From: Phycisphaerae bacterium
Lineage (GTDB): Bacteria > Planctomycetota > Phycisphaerae > UBA1845 > UTPLA1
Assembly: GCA_029259995.1 (NCBI GenBank)
Contig: JAJDEC010000325.1
Coordinates: forward strand, 1-16,360
Length of the DNA: 16,360 nt
Reading direction: 5' to 3'
The notes under the pieces were generated by a model that saw nothing but the letters and a program-made list of their open reading frames with translations, was not told where the DNA came from and did not search any database. Shown piece after piece: positions 7,091 to 14,820 of this stretch (the first letter of the stretch is position 1; each line of letters opens with the position of its first letter). Both the position numbers and the translations under genes were made by a program.

Positions 7091-10000
7091 ATGAAGCGAT
7101 CGACGTATCTTTCACTCTACATCGCATTTTGCATGTTTCTGACAACACTCGCATATTCCGACGCCGCAATGGCAGTTGATGCGGGTGATCTGGCGGTTAT
7201 CGCGTTTTCGTCGGATAACCCGGATGCCCTTTCGTTCGTCGTGATGAACGAGATTCCAGCGGGAACGACTATACGGTTTACCGACTCCGGCTGGCAATCA
7301 TCGGGCGGATTTCGGGCGAATGAGGGCGGAATCGAGTATGTCGTTTCGACGGCATTGTCGCCCGGGACGGTCATTACGAGAGCCAATCCTTTCGCAGGGG
7401 GAGACTGGTCTGCGGATGGCGACGGTGTCGGCGGCGGCGCGTTTTCGTTGTCCACGTCGGGCGATCAGATACTGGCATTCGTGGGCAGTGCTGCGAGTCC
7501 ATCGTTCATTCACGCGATTGACTTCGACAGCACGGATTTTGGCAACGCTTCGAGTTCGAATACGACGGGGTTACCGCCGGGGCTGACGGTCGGCGTATCG
7601 GCTGTTGATCTTGGGGAAACGGACAACGGTTACTACAGCGGTCCAACAAGCGGGTCGGTCGCATCCCTCCTGGCGGCCATCGGCAATCCGTCAAATTGGA
7701 CGTTGAGTGATACCTTGCAGTCGCCGCCGGGTTGGTCATTCGTGGTGGATTCTAATGTCGGATCGACGCTGCAGGGCGTTTCGATCACGGGTACAAGTTT
7801 CTTGACGGGCGAAATGACGACGATCAGTGTGGATCTCTCTGAAGCGCCGGCAATGGGTGATCCCGCTTTCATTCAGTTGACGAGCGGGGCCTTTGTGTCG
7901 CCCTACAACCTGTCGATCAGTCATCCTGATACGAACGGACTCGTCGACGTCACGCTTGCGAATAACGGAACCTGGACGATCGATGCGACTGCATCGGGTG
8001 GGGCGAGCGGTTTCGCGACGACGACGGGATTTGTGGTCGGCAGTCTTGCGAATCCTCCGACAGCCTTTGCCGGATCGGATCGAATCGTCGAATTGGCGCC
8101 GAACGATGTGTCGGTGTCGCTATCGGGGGCGATGGGTGATGATCCGGATGGGCTTGCGGGTGCGAGTTATGCGTGGACACCTGTCAGCGGTGCGGGGATC
8201 GTCGGTTGGTCGGGCCGAACCGGCGTCATGAGCGCGACGACATCGCCTGGCGGGGCGAGCGTGACATTCGATTCCGCCGGCGTGTATCAGTTGGTACTGA
8301 CGATCACGGATACGACGGGTCTGATGGCAAGCGACAACTTGCAGGTGACGGTCAGCGATCCGATCCCCACTGACGACTTCGATCCGCCCGCGGGTTACTA
8401 CGACAGTGCAACGGGACAGGGATCGACTTTGCTGACGCAGTTGTCGAGCATCTTGTCATCGGGGCACAATCAGCAGACGTACGGGGATTTCCGGGACAAC
8501 TCATCCTATTACGATGAGGATCCCAACGTGCCGGGAAACATCCTGCTTGTATACAATCGTGCTTCGGTGTCCGGGACATGGGATTCGGGCTCGACGTGGA
8601 ATCGCGAGCACGTCTGGCCGCAATCAAGGCAGCCTGGAAGTGCGAGCAACGGATCGACGGGCAATCTCGGCGATCCACATGCCTTGCGGCCGTCGGCGCC
8701 GGGTATCAACAGTTCGCGCGGCAATGATCCGTTCGGCACGTTTGCTTCGTCTGGATCGTACGGTCCCGAAGGGTCGGAATGGTTCCCGGGGGAATTCGAC
8801 AAGGGCGACATTGCTCGCAGCCTGTTCTATTCGGCGACGCGCTACATGAGTACGCATACGCTTGTCAGCGGCACGCCGTCGGGCAATCAAATGGGCGATC
8901 TCGATGCGCTGTTGCGCTGGCACTACACGGATGTGCCGGACTTCTTTGAACGGCGGCGAAACCATCGGGTTTACGACGTGCAGGGCAATCGAAGTGCGTA
9001 CGTGGATCGGCCTGAATGGGTGTGGTCCGTCTTCGGCGACGGTGCAAACGACAGCACGATTTACGTGACGGATACGCTGCCGGCCGACGGATCATCGTCG
9101 ATCAGCATTGCACATCCAGGCGTGATCGTTGGCGGTCCCTTGCCGGGATCGACGAGTGTCCTGATTCGCAAGGCGGGAAGCGATCCGACTTATTACTCGG
9201 TGAACGCGCTTGGCGATGCGACGGCGAGCGTTCATGGGCGATTCAATGCATTCGAGTACGGATCTCAACTGACTTTGATGGACGTCGGTCTTACAGGAAC
9301 GACAACTGCTCCGGGGCCGTTGAGCGGGTCGATCGTCATCGACAATCTTGATATCACGAACCAGGGGGCGGGAACCGGCTCGATCGACGGCAACGACATC
9401 GTCGCCGTCTCAATGGATGTACTCGATCATTCGGAGGCATCCTTCTCCGCCGTGACGAATGATGACGCGCTGCTGGTGGACTTTGGAAGTGTGTCGAGTC
9501 TTGACGGGATTCAGTTGATGAGTTTCGAAATTCATAATCTCGAAGCGACGATCGGATTCACGGCGGATCTTGCACTGGTGAGCGTGATTTCGACGGGCGA
9601 CGACGATGTGTTTGGTACGGACGCATCGCCATTCGGAAACCTTTCGGCCGGTGCAAATGTACAATTGACGGCGACGTTTGATCCATCGGCGCTCGGCGTC
9701 GGCGGCTACGCTGCGACGTACACGTTTTCGGTTTCAGATGAAAATCTGCAGGGCGGTGTGTCGGGTGCGCCGTTGGTGCTGATGTTGACGGCTTCGGTTG
9801 ACGGAAACAACGACGAAGACGGCGATGGCGTGCTCGACGCGTCAGACATCTGTCCGGGGACGCTGCCGGGGGTGTTGGTCGATTGTGTGGGGCGACCGCA
9901 ACGGGATGCGGACAACGATTGTGTTCTCACGCCGCTTGATATCGCGGGCATCGTCAATGAGTTGATCGGACAGACGGATAGCGTACCGATGGTCGATGAC

Positions 10001-10162
10001 GCGGACGGCGACGGCGTTTCCGACGTGTCGGATCAATGCGCGGGAACTGCAAACGGACTGGCCGTTGATTGCATCGGTCGGCCATTGCGCGACGCCGACG
10101 GCGACTGTCGCGTCGATGGGCGTGACATTTCATTGATCGTCTCCGAATTGATCGGATTGTAG
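7091..10162 (+). CDS. Exported endonuclease I-family nuclease with PKD-like and tandem TSP3/dockerin-like modules
   Basis: This 1023-residue protein begins with a signal peptide (MKRSTYLSLYIAFCMF..., probable cut near AMA-VD at about 28). An N-terminal domain (about 30-220; AGDLAVIAFSSDNPD, IPAGTTIRFTDSGW) resembles a module seen in other secreted proteins. A PKD/Ig-like domain follows (about 322-422), then an endonuclease I domain (about 430-648). The nuclease core shows WNREHVWPQSR with catalytic-type H507, LGDPHALRP (526-534), NSSRGNDPFG (540-549), EWFPGEFDKGDIAR (563-576) and the QGNRSAYVDRPEW closing motif. The family cleaves DNA and/or RNA with a metal ion outside the cytoplasm. A beta-rich domain (about 742-905) and two 55-residue calcium-type repeats (906-960, 969-1023) complete it. 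E. coli EndA is only 235 residues. A weak GGGGA precedes the ATG by seven bases. The likely role is scavenging extracellular nucleic acid. Confidence 0.9.
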   Translation: MKRSTYLSLYIAFCMFLTTLAYSDAAMAVDAGDLAVIAFSSDNPDALSFVVMNEIPAGTTIRFTDSGWQSSGGFRANEGGIEYVVSTALSPGTVITRANPFAGGDWSADGDGVGGGAFSLSTSGDQILAFVGSAASPSFIHAIDFDSTDFGNASSSNTTGLPPGLTVGVSAVDLGETDNGYYSGPTSGSVASLLAAIGNPSNWTLSDTLQSPPGWSFVVDSNVGSTLQGVSITGTSFLTGEMTTISVDLSEAPAMGDPAFIQLTSGAFVSPYNLSISHPDTNGLVDVTLANNGTWTIDATASGGASGFATTTGFVVGSLANPPTAFAGSDRIVELAPNDVSVSLSGAMGDDPDGLAGASYAWTPVSGAGIVGWSGRTGVMSATTSPGGASVTFDSAGVYQLVLTITDTTGLMASDNLQVTVSDPIPTDDFDPPAGYYDSATGQGSTLLTQLSSILSSGHNQQTYGDFRDNSSYYDEDPNVPGNILLVYNRASVSGTWDSGSTWNREHVWPQSRQPGSASNGSTGNLGDPHALRPSAPGINSSRGNDPFGTFASSGSYGPEGSEWFPGEFDKGDIARSLFYSATRYMSTHTLVSGTPSGNQMGDLDALLRWHYTDVPDFFERRRNHRVYDVQGNRSAYVDRPEWVWSVFGDGANDSTIYVTDTLPADGSSSISIAHPGVIVGGPLPGSTSVLIRKAGSDPTYYSVNALGDATASVHGRFNAFEYGSQLTLMDVGLTGTTTAPGPLSGSIVIDNLDITNQGAGTGSIDGNDIVAVSMDVLDHSEASFSAVTNDDALLVDFGSVSSLDGIQLMSFEIHNLEATIGFTADLALVSVISTGDDDVFGTDASPFGNLSAGANVQLTATFDPSALGVGGYAATYTFSVSDENLQGGVSGAPLVLMLTASVDGNNDEDGDGVLDASDICPGTLPGVLVDCVGRPQRDADNDCVLTPLDIAGIVNELIGQTDSVPMVDDADGDGVSDVSDQCAGTANGLAVDCIGRPLRDADGDCRVDGRDISLIVSELIGL
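9806..10159 (+). repeat. Two tandem copies encoding a TSP3/dockerin-like calcium module
   Basis: Residues 906-960 (bases 9806-9970) and 969-1023 (9995-10159) of the nuclease are copies of one unit with a 63-residue period. Each starts DxDGDGVxDxSDxC, runs through a shared VDC(V/I)GRPxRDADxDC core and ends (L/R)DIxxIVxELIG. The first half is thrombospondin type-3-like and the second half dockerin-like; both are aspartate-rich calcium-binding patterns. Confidence 0.75.
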
Positions 10163-10204
10163 TCGTCGTATTGCGTTGTGCGCCTGGTTTTCAACCGTCT
10201 TGCT

Positions 10205-10221
10205 GCAGGCATGTTGCCTGC
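10205..10221. terminator. Perfect 7-bp hairpin downstream of the nuclease gene
   Basis: GCAGGCA (10205-10211) and TGCCTGC (10215-10221) form a perfect stem with a three-base TGT loop, 42 bases after the nuclease stop codon. No T-run follows, so it is not a classic intrinsic terminator. It could be a Rho-dependent end, an mRNA-stabilising hairpin or a dispersed palindromic repeat. Confidence 0.4.
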
Positions 10222-10267
10222 GCGACACGTAGCGGCGTTTACGCATGGACCCAAGTGACGACCTGTC

Positions 10268-10275
10268 AGGGAGGG
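10268..10275 (+). promoter_or_regulatory. Ribosome-binding site fixing the photolyase start
   Basis: AGGGAGGG lies eight bases before the ATG at 10284. The earlier in-frame ATG at 10245 has no such site and would add 13 residues not usual ahead of the photolyase core, so 10284 is preferred. Confidence 0.6.
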
Positions 10276-10283
10276 CAGGCCCC

Positions 10284-11735
10284 ATGTCGGCGTCGGACAC
10301 ATCGATCGTTTGGTTCCGTCACGATCTGAGATTGGCGGACCATCCGGCCTTGGTCGCGGCTGCGAAACGCGGCGGTCCCGTCATCCCCGTATTCATCTGG
10401 GCGCCCGAGGAAGAGGGGAAATGGGCTGCGGGCGCCGCGTCGCGCTGGTGGTTGCATCGGTCTCTGAAATCCTTGTCGGAATCGCTTGATTCGCTGGGGA
10501 TGCGGCTGACGATTCGGCGGGGACCAAGTCTCGCGGCGATCCAGGCGATCGCCGCGGAAACGGGTGCGGATGCGGTCTATTGGAATCGTCGCTATGAGCC
10601 TGCGATTGTATTGCGAGACACGAAGATCAAATCGACGCTCAAGAGCGGCGGGCTTCATGTTGAGTCATTCAATGGCGCATGTCTTTTCGAACCTTCGATT
10701 ATCAAGAACAAGCAAGGCAAGCCATTTCAGGTGTTTTCCGCCTTCTGGCGATCGTGTCTGAGCCTGCCCGAGCCAACGACGCCCATTCGCAGACCGAGCA
10801 AACTTGTTGCGCCGAAGACCTGGCCGAAGCGCCTGACTGTCGAGGCGCTGGGACTCGAACCGCGTGTGGACTGGGCGGGAGGAATTCGCGAGGCGTGGAA
10901 GATCGGGGAAGCGGCGGCGGGGCAGCAGCTCAAGCGATTCGTTTCAGGCGGCGCTGCCGGCTACTTGACGGGACGCGATCGACCTGATCGGGCGGGCACT
11001 TCGCGGCTTTCGCCGTACCTGCATTTCGGGGAGTTGAGTCCTCGGCAGGCATGGCATTCGGTTCGTCGCAGGCAATCGGACATGCCTCCGGGCGACGCCG
11101 AAGACTCGATGGCGTGTTTCCTTCGCGAGCTGGGATGGCGAGAATTTGCGTATCATCTGCTTGTGCATTTTCCGCACACGGTCAACGAACCGTTACGGGA
11201 TCAGTTCAGGGCATTTCCATGGGGACACGATGATGCCGCGCTCGCGGCATGGCAGCGCGGCCAGACTGGATATCCAGTCGTGGATGCGGGCATGCGAGAG
11301 TTGTGGACGACGGGATGGATGCACAATCGGGTGCGGATGGTGGTCGCGTCGTTCCTGGTGAAGCATCTTCTTGTTGACTGGCGTGCCGGGGCTGCATGGT
11401 TCTGGGACACACTTGTCGATGCGGATCTGGCCAACAACACGCTTGGCTGGCAATGGGTGGCCGGCTGCGGCGCCGATGCAGCGCCGTACTTTCGGATTTT
11501 CAATCCGATCCTCCAGGGACGAAAGTTTGATCCCGGCGGTGATTACGTTCGTAAGTGGGCGCCGGAACTGGCGGCGCTGCCGACGAAATGGATTCATGCT
11601 CCGTGGGAGACGCCGCCGTCGGTGCTGGAGACTGCCGGCATTCGGCTTGGTCGCGCGTATCCCAAGCCGATCGTCGATCATGCGACGGCGCGGAAACGTG
11701 CGCTCGCAGCGCTGGCGGAATCGCGTCAGGGTTGA
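10284..11735 (+). CDS. phrB: Deoxyribodipyrimidine photolyase, class I CPD type
   Basis: The 483-residue flavoprotein repairs UV-induced cyclobutane pyrimidine dimers with blue light. The N-terminal antenna domain begins IVWFRHDLRLADHPAL (8-23). The FAD domain shows TSRLSPYLHFGELSP (239-253), ELGWREFAYHLL (282-293, with E287 likely matching the dimer-contacting glutamate), TGYPVVDAGMREL (328-340), GWMHNRVRM (344-352) and NNTLGWQWVAGCGADAAPYF (384-403). W313, W366 and W389 have the spacing of the E. coli electron-transfer triad W306/W359/W382. Length is close to E. coli PhrB (472). The gene converges on the TPR gene with a 25-base gap. A cryptochrome-like or (6-4) role is less likely given the strong match to bacterial class I motifs. 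Confidence 0.93.
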   Translation: MSASDTSIVWFRHDLRLADHPALVAAAKRGGPVIPVFIWAPEEEGKWAAGAASRWWLHRSLKSLSESLDSLGMRLTIRRGPSLAAIQAIAAETGADAVYWNRRYEPAIVLRDTKIKSTLKSGGLHVESFNGACLFEPSIIKNKQGKPFQVFSAFWRSCLSLPEPTTPIRRPSKLVAPKTWPKRLTVEALGLEPRVDWAGGIREAWKIGEAAAGQQLKRFVSGGAAGYLTGRDRPDRAGTSRLSPYLHFGELSPRQAWHSVRRRQSDMPPGDAEDSMACFLRELGWREFAYHLLVHFPHTVNEPLRDQFRAFPWGHDDAALAAWQRGQTGYPVVDAGMRELWTTGWMHNRVRMVVASFLVKHLLVDWRAGAAWFWDTLVDADLANNTLGWQWVAGCGADAAPYFRIFNPILQGRKFDPGGDYVRKWAPELAALPTKWIHAPWETPPSVLETAGIRLGRAYPKPIVDHATARKRALAALAESRQG

Positions 11736-11748
11736 ACCGATTCCGTCA
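11713..11748. terminator. Candidate bidirectional terminator hairpin across the photolyase stop codon
   Basis: TGGCGGAATCG (11713-11723) pairs with CGATTCCGTCA (11738-11748) over 11 positions with one G-T wobble and a 14-base loop containing the TGA stop. It sits between convergent genes, 12 bases past the end of the TPR gene on the minus strand. There is no T-run on either side, so termination is inferred from position and stem only. Confidence 0.4.
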
Positions 11749-11760
11749 CGATCGAGCTTC

Positions 11761-14697
11761 TCAGAATCCGTAGTAAACGGGTTTCTTGACTTTCGGAAGT
11801 TTCTTTCCGTGTGAGCGGAGTGACTCTCGCGCCATCATCCACGTCCAGTGTTGAATATTGGGCATTCTGGCAATACGGCGCATGAGTTTGTCGGCCTTGT
11901 CGACGTCACCAGAGCCCTGCCAGTAGAGCGCGCAGAAATAGTGCAGGTCCATTTGCTCGTGCGGCGTCAGATCGGGAAGCAGCTGTTCAATCGTCGTGAA
12001 ATTGGCGAGTTCCGGATTGTCCGCCTTGAATGCGTTGTGAATCTCGTAGATGATCAAGTCGCGATTCCTCATCGTGTCCGCTTTCACTTCTTCGGAGAAT
12101 CGTGAGCGATGGGCGCGTTCGCAGAGCTCGTTACGCACTTTCATGTTCTTGTGCAGATGCGCGAGGAGAATCGCATTGAGGGCGTGGAATGTATCCCCTG
12201 AGATTTCGTAGGCGGCTTGATACGACTTGATGGCCAACTCGGGTTCGTTCTCCAGAACATGGAACATTCCGATCAGTGAGAGAATCACAGGATTCCCGGA
12301 TTGCCGGTACTCGGCAACAAACTTTCGGGCGGCTATTCGGGCAGCATCCAGATCGCCTTTTCCGCTACGCTTGCAGAATCGATACCAATCCAATGTCGTG
12401 TTTGGATATCGATCACTGCATTTCCGCAGCATGGATTCCGCATCGTCGTATTTGCCCAGCCCCTCGTAGCAAGCCGCGGCGCATTGCAGGCCCCAGGCGG
12501 AGTACGACGATGCGGCTTCTTCGGCGAAGGGTAACGCGCGTTCGAGGGATCGGCGTTCCATGAGCGTCGAGGCGGCTTCGCGGGCGAGGGCTGCGCGATC
12601 GAGACCGAAGTCCTGGCCCAATTGGATGAATTCTTTGAGCGTCGCGACGTAGCCGTCGAGGTCGTTTTCGTCCAGGTAGCACTTCGCGAGGCCGCGATAG
12701 GCGGCCTTGGAGGGTTCGACGGTAATCGTCTTCTGAAAGTAATAGCGAGCCTTTTCGTGCTCTCCGAACAACAGGTACTTGTCGCCGAGCGCGAGCGTGA
12801 TGATGCTCAGATCGCCCGTTTTCTCCAGCCAGTCATCGATGCGATTCTCATGTTTTTCCAATTCCTCCATGATGATCGTCGTGAGCGCTGCCGGATCGTA
12901 TGGGGCGGCGCGAATGAGCCATCGCGCGCGATCCATCGGTTCATTATCGACGCGTATGAATCGTCCAAGATCACCACGGATCGCGTCGTGATTGGCCCAG
13001 ATCTGGTAGTATTGATCCCTGAATCGAGGCGTCTCCTGGTAGACGGCTGTCCAGATTCCGTCGGCGATATTCCTGATTCGCAGCAGGCTCGTATCGGCGC
13101 TGCGCATATCCAGGTCTTTGATGATTTCGCAGAACGCCTTGACCTTTTTCGGTTCGTCGAGACCGTAGGCAGCCATCAGACATGCATAGGGATGGTCTTT
13201 GTGAATGGGTTTCGTGTGCTGCACGAATTCGTTTGCGGAGACGGCAAGCCAGTTCTTGAGGAAATTTGCGCGGCGTTGCACTTGCGCGAATGCCGTGTCT
13301 TCGATCATTCGTCCCAGGCACTCCCAGGACGGTTCGCCCGTGTCCCTCTCCGGGATTCCTTCAGCGGCGAGCGCTTTCACGAGACTTGGAATGGACTTTC
13401 CCATGGCCGTCCAGGCATTGGACGGGCCGCTATCAATCATCGGGTCAACGAGCTTCCTGGCGGATTCGGGGAGGTCCTTAACGGATGACAACTGCCGCGG
13501 CAGCTCCATCATCAGAGCCGTCGCGGAATCGACGGTCGCCGAGTGACCGCGGATGACTCCGATGCAGTCGTTGTAGGCGTCGTGAACGCGAAAGCAGCCA
13601 GGGAGATTCTTGATGACGCTGTCTCCGATCATGTCGGGAAGATTGGACTTGCCGGCATATTCGACAGCGTGAAATGCAAGAACCATGGCCAACTCGTCCC
13701 AGCGATCCGAATTCGAGGCGTGGCGTCTTAACGCCGACACATTCGAGTGGCAGTAGGCGTTGATGATGTCGGCCCATTCGGGTGCCGAGGGGCCGCCGAC
13801 TGAATCGTCATCCGTCTTGTCGGTCTTTGCATGGGATTTCTTCAGGCGGCGTGCGTGTCCGATGGCGGCGAGGGCCTCGTCGCTCCGGCCCGCGAGGGCC
13901 CATGCGTATGCGAGATGCCACATGGCGTCCGCATCGGGGGTTTCGGTGGATCGAAGTCGATAGGCGTAGAGCAACGCTCTGGCCTTGAATGCCTTGTGCG
14001 CGAGGCTGCATTGATAGTCGGTCAAATGGCCGAGATTCGCGTAGCCGCGCGACAGGGCGCCAAGGGAGACTCTCGTTTCGCGGCCGGTCGTGTGCAGGGC
14101 ATGAATTTCACGGACGGCGGACCATTGGGACACGAAGTCCATTTGGCGCAGTTTGTACTGCGTGTCGGGGCCCGGCCGCGCCGGCTTCCGATTTTCCGTC
14201 GGTGCATTCGGGAATCCCTGCTGTTTCAAGAGGTCGACGAATTTCGTTCGTGAAAGTTGCTCGCAGCGTTCCACGAGTTTCGCGTAGTCGGGATAGCGCT
14301 CGGCATCCATCTCGATCGTCTCGTCGAACAGGATTTTTCGCGTCTTGTCATGTCCACGTTCGATGCGCATTCGTACGGACTTCTTGTCTTCGATTTCGAC
14401 GGATGCGATGAAGGGTGCGGATCTGGCCGAGTCGAGCGATTCACGCAATGCGGCGTCGCGCGTCTGCAGTCCGAGTTCGTCGCGCCCGGCGATGAGAAAC
14501 GATTGTCGCAGAATCTCTCGAATCAGCATTCCGCCGGGGGCATACGGCTTTGATTTCAGGAGCGGGGCGTCTTCCAGTTGCAGAAGGGCACGAGATGTGC
14601 CTTCGGCGGCGGGCGGATTGCCAGGCAGGGCAGTGTTTGTCCACAGCAGTACAGCGACGGCGCTGACAAATACGCGCGTACGGATTTGGCTTTGCAT
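11761..14697 (-). CDS. Exported tetratricopeptide-repeat protein of unknown function
   Basis: The 978-residue protein starts at MQSQIRTRVFVSAVAVLLW, a signal peptide with probable cleavage near ALPG (about 26), so it should act in the periplasm or be lipid-free and exported. TPR-like helix pairs are visible at about 223-283 (GYANLGHLTDYQCSLAHKAF; AYAWALAGRSDEALAAI) and in a C-terminal array at about 636-700, 730-785, 803-840 and 918-948, for example KYLLFGEHEKARYYFQKTI and CYEGLGKYDDAESMLRKC. The middle (about 300-620) is helical without clear motifs. I recognise no enzyme domain. TPR arrays scaffold protein complexes; the partner is unknown. The start is well supported by AGAGGA seven bases upstream; an in-frame upstream ATG at 14748 lacks one and would bury the signal peptide. 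The gene follows ppc by 123 bases. Confidence 0.75.
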   Translation of the reverse strand: MQSQIRTRVFVSAVAVLLWTNTALPGNPPAAEGTSRALLQLEDAPLLKSKPYAPGGMLIREILRQSFLIAGRDELGLQTRDAALRESLDSARSAPFIASVEIEDKKSVRMRIERGHDKTRKILFDETIEMDAERYPDYAKLVERCEQLSRTKFVDLLKQQGFPNAPTENRKPARPGPDTQYKLRQMDFVSQWSAVREIHALHTTGRETRVSLGALSRGYANLGHLTDYQCSLAHKAFKARALLYAYRLRSTETPDADAMWHLAYAWALAGRSDEALAAIGHARRLKKSHAKTDKTDDDSVGGPSAPEWADIINAYCHSNVSALRRHASNSDRWDELAMVLAFHAVEYAGKSNLPDMIGDSVIKNLPGCFRVHDAYNDCIGVIRGHSATVDSATALMMELPRQLSSVKDLPESARKLVDPMIDSGPSNAWTAMGKSIPSLVKALAAEGIPERDTGEPSWECLGRMIEDTAFAQVQRRANFLKNWLAVSANEFVQHTKPIHKDHPYACLMAAYGLDEPKKVKAFCEIIKDLDMRSADTSLLRIRNIADGIWTAVYQETPRFRDQYYQIWANHDAIRGDLGRFIRVDNEPMDRARWLIRAAPYDPAALTTIIMEELEKHENRIDDWLEKTGDLSIITLALGDKYLLFGEHEKARYYFQKTITVEPSKAAYRGLAKCYLDENDLDGYVATLKEFIQLGQDFGLDRAALAREAASTLMERRSLERALPFAEEAASSYSAWGLQCAAACYEGLGKYDDAESMLRKCSDRYPNTTLDWYRFCKRSGKGDLDAARIAARKFVAEYRQSGNPVILSLIGMFHVLENEPELAIKSYQAAYEISGDTFHALNAILLAHLHKNMKVRNELCERAHRSRFSEEVKADTMRNRDLIIYEIHNAFKADNPELANFTTIEQLLPDLTPHEQMDLHYFCALYWQGSGDVDKADKLMRRIARMPNIQHWTWMMARESLRSHGKKLPKVKKPVYYGF

Positions 14698-14704
14698 GTT
14701 TCGA

Positions 14705-14710
14705 TCCTCT
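14705..14710 (-). promoter_or_regulatory. Ribosome-binding site fixing the TPR-protein start
   Basis: AGAGGA on the minus strand (14710-14705) is seven bases before the ATG at 14697 and decides for this start over the in-frame ATG at 14748. Confidence 0.6.
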
Positions 14711-14751
14711 ACGACATCAACCGAGATGTTTCTCGAACCCGAATTCACGGT

Positions 14752-14780
14752 ATTCTAAGCATCCGGGCGGACAGTGGCGA
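14752..14780 (-). promoter_or_regulatory. Candidate promoter for the TPR gene
   Basis: TAGAAT (14757-14752, 5/6 match to a -10) follows TCGCCA (14780-14775, 4/6 match to a -35) with a 17-base spacer. It lies between the ppc stop and the TPR start and would give a leader of about 50 bases. The same TAGAAT -10 and a -35 ending in GCCA occur before selB. It is a by-eye match. Confidence 0.35.
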
Positions 14781-14820
14781 GGCAATCCTGAATTCCTGGG
14801 TCGGACGCGACGCGGCGAGG

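Noticed and set aside
12622..13488. 288-residue plus-strand ORF opposite the TPR gene
   Set aside because: It is wholly inside the TPR gene on the other strand, without a ribosome-binding site or a recognisable domain.
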